A stretch of 64,000 nt of DNA from Paenibacillus lupini (GTDB taxonomy: Bacteria; Bacillota; Bacilli; Paenibacillales; Paenibacillaceae). Positions 59,682 to 64,000 of the stretch are shown one piece after another. A program made the translations under genes and the position numbers. Within the stretch, counting starts at the first letter, position 1, and each line of letters begins with the position of its first letter. The stretch is from positions 638,175 through 702,174 of the forward strand of contig NZ_JAASRW010000004.1 of the NCBI RefSeq assembly GCF_011761355.1, read 5' to 3'. The notes under the pieces were generated by a model. The model was not told the origin of the DNA, searched no databases, and saw only the letters and a program-made list of their open reading frames with translations.

Positions 59682-60839
59682 ATGGTACGTATCGGTATCG
59701 TTGGATTAGGAAATATGGGAACGGGGCATGCCCGTTATTTGATTACAGGAGGCGTCAAAGGAGCTGAGTTGACGGCAGTATCCGATGTTCGCCCGGAGCG
59801 TTTGGCAGAAGTGAAGGAAGAGTGGGGCGATCATATTCAAGGCTTCCTCAGCCCGCAGGAACTGTTCGAGTCCGGAGCGGTAGACGGCGTCATTATTTGC
59901 ACACCACACTATGATCATCCAGAGCAGGCAATCGCGGCATTAAACGCAGGTCTTCATGTATTGATCGAGAAGCCGGCTGGTGTGTACACACGTGCGGTTC
60001 GCGAAATGAATGAAGCCGCAGCGCAAAGCGGCAAAGTCTTCAGCATCATGTACAATCAGCGTACGAATCCGCTGTATGCGAAGCTTAAAGAGCTGATTGC
60101 ATCCGGTGAACTAGGCGAAGTGCGCCGTACAAACTGGATTATTACAGACTGGTACCGTTCGCAAAGCTACTATAATTCTGGCGGCTGGCGTGCAACTTGG
60201 GCTGGCGAAGGCGGCGGCGTCCTTATTAACCAAGATCCACATCAGCTTGATCTGTGGCAATGGACAACAGGTCTTATGCCAAAACGTGTTCGTGCGTTCT
60301 GCCAATTCGGCAAGCACCGTGATATTGAAGTGGAGAATGATGTTACGGCTTACGTTGAATATGAGAATGGTGCTACAGGTGTATTCGTAACTTCTACGTT
60401 CGAGGCGCCGGGTACCAACCGGTTCGAAATTTCGGGCGACCGCGGCAAAATCGTTATCGAAGATAATAAACTAACCTTCCATCGTCTACGTGTATCGGAG
60501 ACGGAATTTAATAATACCTTCACAGGCGGTTTTGGCTCACCGGAATGCTGGAAGTTCGATATTCCAATCAGCAACGGCGGCGGCAGCCATATGGAAATTA
60601 CCCAAAACTGGGCTGATGCGATTAACAAAGGAACAGCACTTATTGCTCCTGGCGAAGAGGGAATTAAAGGCCTGATGATCTCGAACGCGATGCTGCTCTC
60701 TACTTGGACAGACAGCTGGGTAGATCTGCCGATTGACGAAGAGTTGTTCTATAACAAGCTGCAAGAGCAAATCGCGAAGTCCGAATCGAAGAAAAATGCA
60801 AATGAATACCATACGCTTGATGTTACAGGTACTCATTAA
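59682..60839 (+). CDS. Gfo/Idh/MocA-family oxidoreductase (first)
   Basis: Encodes 385 residues. NAD-binding IGIVGLGNMGTGHARYL at the N-terminus, EKPAGVYTRAVREM with the conserved Lys near 98, and NQDPHQLDLWQW with the catalytic His near 186. The family oxidises or reduces sugar and inositol hydroxyls. ATG 59682 follows GGAGAGGGTG; the longer frame upstream is non-coding. First gene of a four-gene operon with a second oxidoreductase, an isomerase and an AraC regulator; it probably handles a plant-derived sugar or cyclitol. Confidence 0.93.
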   Translation: MVRIGIVGLGNMGTGHARYLITGGVKGAELTAVSDVRPERLAEVKEEWGDHIQGFLSPQELFESGAVDGVIICTPHYDHPEQAIAALNAGLHVLIEKPAGVYTRAVREMNEAAAQSGKVFSIMYNQRTNPLYAKLKELIASGELGEVRRTNWIITDWYRSQSYYNSGGWRATWAGEGGGVLINQDPHQLDLWQWTTGLMPKRVRAFCQFGKHRDIEVENDVTAYVEYENGATGVFVTSTFEAPGTNRFEISGDRGKIVIEDNKLTFHRLRVSETEFNNTFTGGFGSPECWKFDIPISNGGGSHMEITQNWADAINKGTALIAPGEEGIKGLMISNAMLLSTWTDSWVDLPIDEELFYNKLQEQIAKSESKKNANEYHTLDVTGTH

Positions 60840-60854
60840 TCAGGAGGTCAAATC

Positions 60855-61928
60855 ATGTCTTCATCAAATGGAATGAATTATGCGCCGCAAGGTAAACCAC
60901 GTCCTGTTGTTACACAAGGCGAGTTCATCTTCGCTGCGATGTCGCTTGACCACGGACATATATATGGCATGTGTAACGGCCTTCGCGAAGCGGGCGGTAC
61001 TCTGAAATGGGTCTACGATCCGGATCCTGCTAAGGTAGAAGTATTCTGCCGGACGTATCCGGAAGTGCAAGTAGCATTTTCACAGGAACAAATCCTACAG
61101 GATAATGAAGTCATGCTGGTAGCTGCGGCGGCAGTAACGAACGAGCGCGGACCGCTTGGTGTGAAAGTCATGCAGCACGGCAAGCATTATTTCACAGACA
61201 AAGCACCGTTCACAACGCTTGATCAATTGGCCGATGCCAAGAAGACAGCTGCAGAGACAGCTAAAAAATATTCGGTCTATTACAGTGAACGTCTGCATGT
61301 TGAAAGCGCTGAATTTGCAGGACAGCTTATTAAAGACGGAGCAATCGGCCGTGTTCTGCAAGTTATTGGGTTAGGGCCACACCGCCTGAATGCGCATATG
61401 CGTCCGGATTGGTTTTTCAAAAAAGAACAGTACGGCGGTATCCTGTGTGATATCGGCAGTCATCAGATTGAGCAATTCCTGTATTATGCCGGCTGCAAAG
61501 ACGCTACAGTCCAGCACAGCAAAGTAGCTAACTATAATAACAAGCAATATCCAGAGCTTGAGGATTATGGGGATGCTAACCTTATCGGAGATAACGGAGC
61601 TACGAACTACTTCCGTGTTGACTGGTTTACACCAGATGGCTTGTCTACCTGGGGTGATGGCAGAACGATGATTCTTGGTACCAACGGTTATATCGAACTC
61701 CGCAAATACGTGGATATCGCGAGAAGCAACACGGGAGACCATCTGTTCCTGGTAAATGGCGAAGGTGAACATAAGATTGAAGTGAAGGACCAAGTAGGCT
61801 TCCCTTACTTTGGAGCACTCATTCTTGATATATTGAACGGAACGGATCTGGCAATGCCGCAGGAGCATACATTCAAAGCAGCCGAACTATGCCTTGAGGC
61901 GCAAAGACAAGCTATACGGGTCGAATAG
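60855..61928 (+). CDS. Gfo/Idh/MocA-family oxidoreductase (second)
   Basis: Encodes 357 residues. Divergent N-terminus (FIFAAMSLDHGHIYGMCNGL) in place of the strict GxGxxG, TDKAPFTTLDQ replacing the EKP motif, and DIGSHQIEQFLYYAG with the catalytic His near 205. The changes suggest a different substrate or cofactor mode from the first enzyme. AGGAGG precedes ATG 60855 by 8 nt; gap to the previous gene 15 bp. Confidence 0.9.
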   Translation: MSSSNGMNYAPQGKPRPVVTQGEFIFAAMSLDHGHIYGMCNGLREAGGTLKWVYDPDPAKVEVFCRTYPEVQVAFSQEQILQDNEVMLVAAAAVTNERGPLGVKVMQHGKHYFTDKAPFTTLDQLADAKKTAAETAKKYSVYYSERLHVESAEFAGQLIKDGAIGRVLQVIGLGPHRLNAHMRPDWFFKKEQYGGILCDIGSHQIEQFLYYAGCKDATVQHSKVANYNNKQYPELEDYGDANLIGDNGATNYFRVDWFTPDGLSTWGDGRTMILGTNGYIELRKYVDIARSNTGDHLFLVNGEGEHKIEVKDQVGFPYFGALILDILNGTDLAMPQEHTFKAAELCLEAQRQAIRVE

Positions 61929-61957
61929 AACAACCATTAGCGAAAGAGGGTTCTTAT

Positions 61958-62821
61958 ATGAAACTGTCTATCTTCACTGTCGCAACACCCGAGCTGTCGC
62001 CGGAGGAATTAGTAAGCGTTGCGCGAGAAGCAGGTATTGATGGTATTGAATGGAGATATAAAGAAGCGCCAGAAAATGCAGCAGAGCAAAAGCCATCCTT
62101 CTGGGGTAACAACCTGTGTACACTGCTTCCTTCTGGAGGCGAAGCAATGGTTGACCGTTTCCGTGAAGCAGCAGCTTCGCAGGGCTTAAGTTCGATCAGT
62201 GTAACGCCATATTTGACAGCTGGTGATCTGGAAGCAACCGAAGATGTGCTTCGTGCGGCTAAGCGTATGGGTGCGAAGTTTATCCGCCTTGGTGTTCCCG
62301 GTTATGACCGTTCCCGATCTTTTAGTGAGCTGTTCACGCTGACTCGTCAATATTTGAAGGATTCGGAAGCCCTTTGTCGTCAGTACGGCATTAAAGGCTT
62401 GGTCGAAACTCATCATCAGACGATTGCGCCAAGCGCATCCGCAGCTTACCGCTTGGTAGAAGGACTTGATCCTTCCTTTATCGGCGTCTTATTTGATCCG
62501 GGTAACATGGTGCATGAAGGGTTCGAGAACTACCGGATGGGAATGGAGCTTCTTGGCCCTTACCTTGCACATGTACATGTGAAAAATGCTGGTTTTGTAA
62601 CAGACGGAACAGCCGAGGACGGAAGCACACGCTGGAAGTCGGAGTGGAGCGGTGTTAAGGAAGGCGTTGTGCCTTGGAAACAGGTTATCGCCGATCTGAA
62701 GGCAGTAGGTTACGACGGTTACCTTGGTGTAGAAGACTTTAGCGGACAGTTCCCGGAAACACAGCAAATGCTGAAACATTTTGTTCAATATATGCAAAAG
62801 CTGCTGCAAGCCGAGGCTTAA
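61958..62821 (+). CDS. Sugar phosphate isomerase/epimerase, xylose-isomerase-like TIM barrel
   Basis: Encodes 287 residues. AP-endonuclease-2-type barrel: GIDGIEWRYKE near 27-37, VETHHQTIAPS near 149-159, FDPGNMVHEG near 178-187, HVHVKNAG near 206-213 and GVEDFSGQ near 256-263 provide the metal-site Glu, His, Asp and Glu. It probably interconverts a keto sugar made by the oxidoreductases. AAAGAGGG precedes ATG 61958. Confidence 0.9.
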   Translation: MKLSIFTVATPELSPEELVSVAREAGIDGIEWRYKEAPENAAEQKPSFWGNNLCTLLPSGGEAMVDRFREAAASQGLSSISVTPYLTAGDLEATEDVLRAAKRMGAKFIRLGVPGYDRSRSFSELFTLTRQYLKDSEALCRQYGIKGLVETHHQTIAPSASAAYRLVEGLDPSFIGVLFDPGNMVHEGFENYRMGMELLGPYLAHVHVKNAGFVTDGTAEDGSTRWKSEWSGVKEGVVPWKQVIADLKAVGYDGYLGVEDFSGQFPETQQMLKHFVQYMQKLLQAEA

Positions 62822-62822
62822 T

Positions 62823-63647
62823 ATGCTGGATTTGCATTACTGGTCGGACCAGCCGATGGAGCCGTTTTTTCACTCACATATGTTCTACGAGGTTTATTAT
62901 TTCCACGGCGGCAAATGCAACTATTTGATCGGCGACCAGATTTATGAGCTGGCCCCAGGTGATCTGATTATTATGTACGGCATGACGCTTCATTGCGCCA
63001 AGACAGACCCAACAGTTGAATATATCCGTTCGATTATTCATTTTGAGCCAACTATGCTCCAGCCTTATCTCGAACTGCCCCATGCTAGGAATGTTCTTCA
63101 GCCGTTCCAACAGCTCAACAATTATAGGCTGCGGCTGCGGGGCGAGGATAAGGCAGAGGTAGAGCGAATCCTGGCAAGGATGAATGAGTATCAGAAGCGC
63201 GGGGATACGATTGGTGAAAATCGGCTGCGACTGGCGTTTGTTGATTTGCTGTACTACATTCTCGATCTCTGTGAGCAGCCGCTTCTTCATCGTAACAGAC
63301 AGGAATACAGCTCCGAGAAGGAAGCGACTGTACAACGAATTATTTCAGTGCTGGAGGAGCGTTATACCGAGGATATCAATATGGAACAGCTGGAGGAACA
63401 GCTTCATCTTAGTAAGTCGTATCTATCCAAGCTGTTTAAGGAAGTCACCGGTGTAACGATCTTTCATTTTATTTATAGAAGGCGAATTAACGAAGCCAAA
63501 ATCTTATTCCTCATGCAGCCTGAACTAACGGTTACGGAGGTGTGTTTCCGTCTTGGCTTTAAGCATCTGGCCCATTTCAGCCGGTTGTTCAAGCAGTATG
63601 CGGGCATGACTCCTGAACAGTTCCGGAAGCGGGAACCGATTTTGTGA
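62823..63647 (+). CDS. AraC-family regulator of the operon
   Basis: Encodes 274 residues. An N-terminal cupin (FFHSHMFYEVYYFHGGKCNYL) binds the inducer, and two HTH motifs lie at the C-terminus (MEQLEEQLHLSKSYLSKLFKEVTG and VTEVCFRLGFKHLAHFSRLFKQYAGMTPEQFRK). ATG 62823 begins one base after the isomerase stop codon, so it is translationally coupled. It most likely controls the operon through sites such as those at 59440-59579. Confidence 0.93.
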   Translation: MLDLHYWSDQPMEPFFHSHMFYEVYYFHGGKCNYLIGDQIYELAPGDLIIMYGMTLHCAKTDPTVEYIRSIIHFEPTMLQPYLELPHARNVLQPFQQLNNYRLRLRGEDKAEVERILARMNEYQKRGDTIGENRLRLAFVDLLYYILDLCEQPLLHRNRQEYSSEKEATVQRIISVLEERYTEDINMEQLEEQLHLSKSYLSKLFKEVTGVTIFHFIYRRRINEAKILFLMQPELTVTEVCFRLGFKHLAHFSRLFKQYAGMTPEQFRKREPIL

Positions 63648-63724
63648 ACGTGAAAAATCTCTGGCGTTGTTGCCTCTTCGTGAGGAGCAGCAGCAGGAGT
63701 ACAACGATATAATAATCCCGATTT

Positions 63725-63750
63725 AGAGCCTTGATATATCAAGGTTCTTT
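63725..63750 (+). terminator. Terminator of the Gfo/Idh operon
   Basis: CCTTGATATATCAAGG palindrome, extended by AGAG/TTCT, then TTTT. Confidence 0.75.
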
Positions 63751-64000
63751 TACATTTGTACGTATTTACTTGTCGCTTATTTATTAACGTGAAAATCCCT
63801 TTTAAGTACGTTAACGACAAAAAATGCACCTTATTGTGGGTTGTAGTACGAGCAATGTTTAAGAGAGTTAGAATGATAAATAAAGTGCTAGCCTGATTAG
63901 GCTTCATTAAGCTCCCTCGAAATGATTCAATTTCCTCACTCAGACTCATGAATTCGCAGGATTTCATCCTATAGTTAAATTGAAGAAAAGGATGAGGGAA
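63751..64000. other. Non-coding end of the window
   Basis: No open frame here is supported by a ribosome site or recognisable protein. GGATGAGGGA at the very end may be the ribosome site of a gene starting outside the window. Confidence 0.4.

Overview
The window reads as a chromosomal segment of a spore-forming, aerobic Gram-positive bacterium of the Paenibacillaceae, most likely Paenibacillus in the broad sense. Sporulation genes (two H-type small acid-soluble spore proteins and a previously easy-to-miss cmpA), S-layer-homology and copper-amine-oxidase-like stalk domains, Gram-positive LCP, BY-kinase and bactofilin proteins, TTG/GTG starts behind strong AGGAGG sites and many hairpin-T terminators all fit. 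This taxonomic call is inference from gene content; no 16S gene is present.

Layout. 0-7.9 kb: a gene tail, a secreted SGNH hydrolase, the glutamate synthase large subunit (gltB) and two small accessory genes. 8.3-14.6 kb: a Xre-like repressor divergent from a PilZ / tyrosine-kinase / mannose-1-P guanylyltransferase / LCP operon, then a Cys-rich miniprotein and an ABC exporter; operator-like GATAC-N5-GTATC sites lie over both promoters. 14.6-19.2 kb: bactofilin, dTDP-rhamnose genes rfbC-B-D and cardiolipin synthase. 19.2-22.2 kb: an NHEJ operon (ku, ligase, separate polymerase) with a three-unit palindromic tandem repeat in front of ku. 22.3-34.7 kb: spore and housekeeping genes (sspH-type, SLH protein, glycosyltransferase, DedA, thioredoxin-like, MBL hydrolase, Tex, Rrf2, nitroreductase, cmpA, SprT). 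34.8-35.4 kb: five tRNAs (Asn, Ser, Glu, Lys, Leu) from one promoter.

35.4-42.1 kb: an OmpR-type two-component system followed by a lipoprotein and two paralogous repeat-containing surface proteins. Four promoters here share one exact geometry: a hexamer, 5 bp, a second hexamer, 31 bp, then TATACT. This looks like a local regulon of the adjacent response regulator; one of the four promoters now drives only a start-stop relic. 42.2-47.6 kb: FAH hydrolase, MmyB-type regulator, a lone fabF and two overlapping WYL regulators.

47.6-50.3 kb is the most unusual part: a non-coding stretch with a canonical tRNA-type T-arm and two hairpins whose 7-nt loops are identical to the anticodon loops of tRNA-Asn(GUU) and tRNA-Glu(UUC), enclosed partly by a helix resembling a Ro60-binding Y-RNA stem, directly followed by a slipin and an RlaP-family pol-beta nucleotidyltransferase. 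These protein families are known from RNA-repair operons. I read it as a candidate RNA-repair locus with its own tRNA-like RNA, lacking RtcB and Ro60 in the window.

50.4-54.7 kb: a GAF-sensor two-component pair, azoreductase, a basic miniprotein and an amidase. 54.7-59.6 kb: an AT-richer accessory stretch with an NlpC/P60 protein, FAD monooxygenase, a second SASP-H, a broken beta-lactamase-family gene and a TPR protein. 59.7-63.6 kb: a carbohydrate-catabolic operon of two Gfo/Idh/MocA oxidoreductases, a TIM-barrel isomerase and an AraC regulator.
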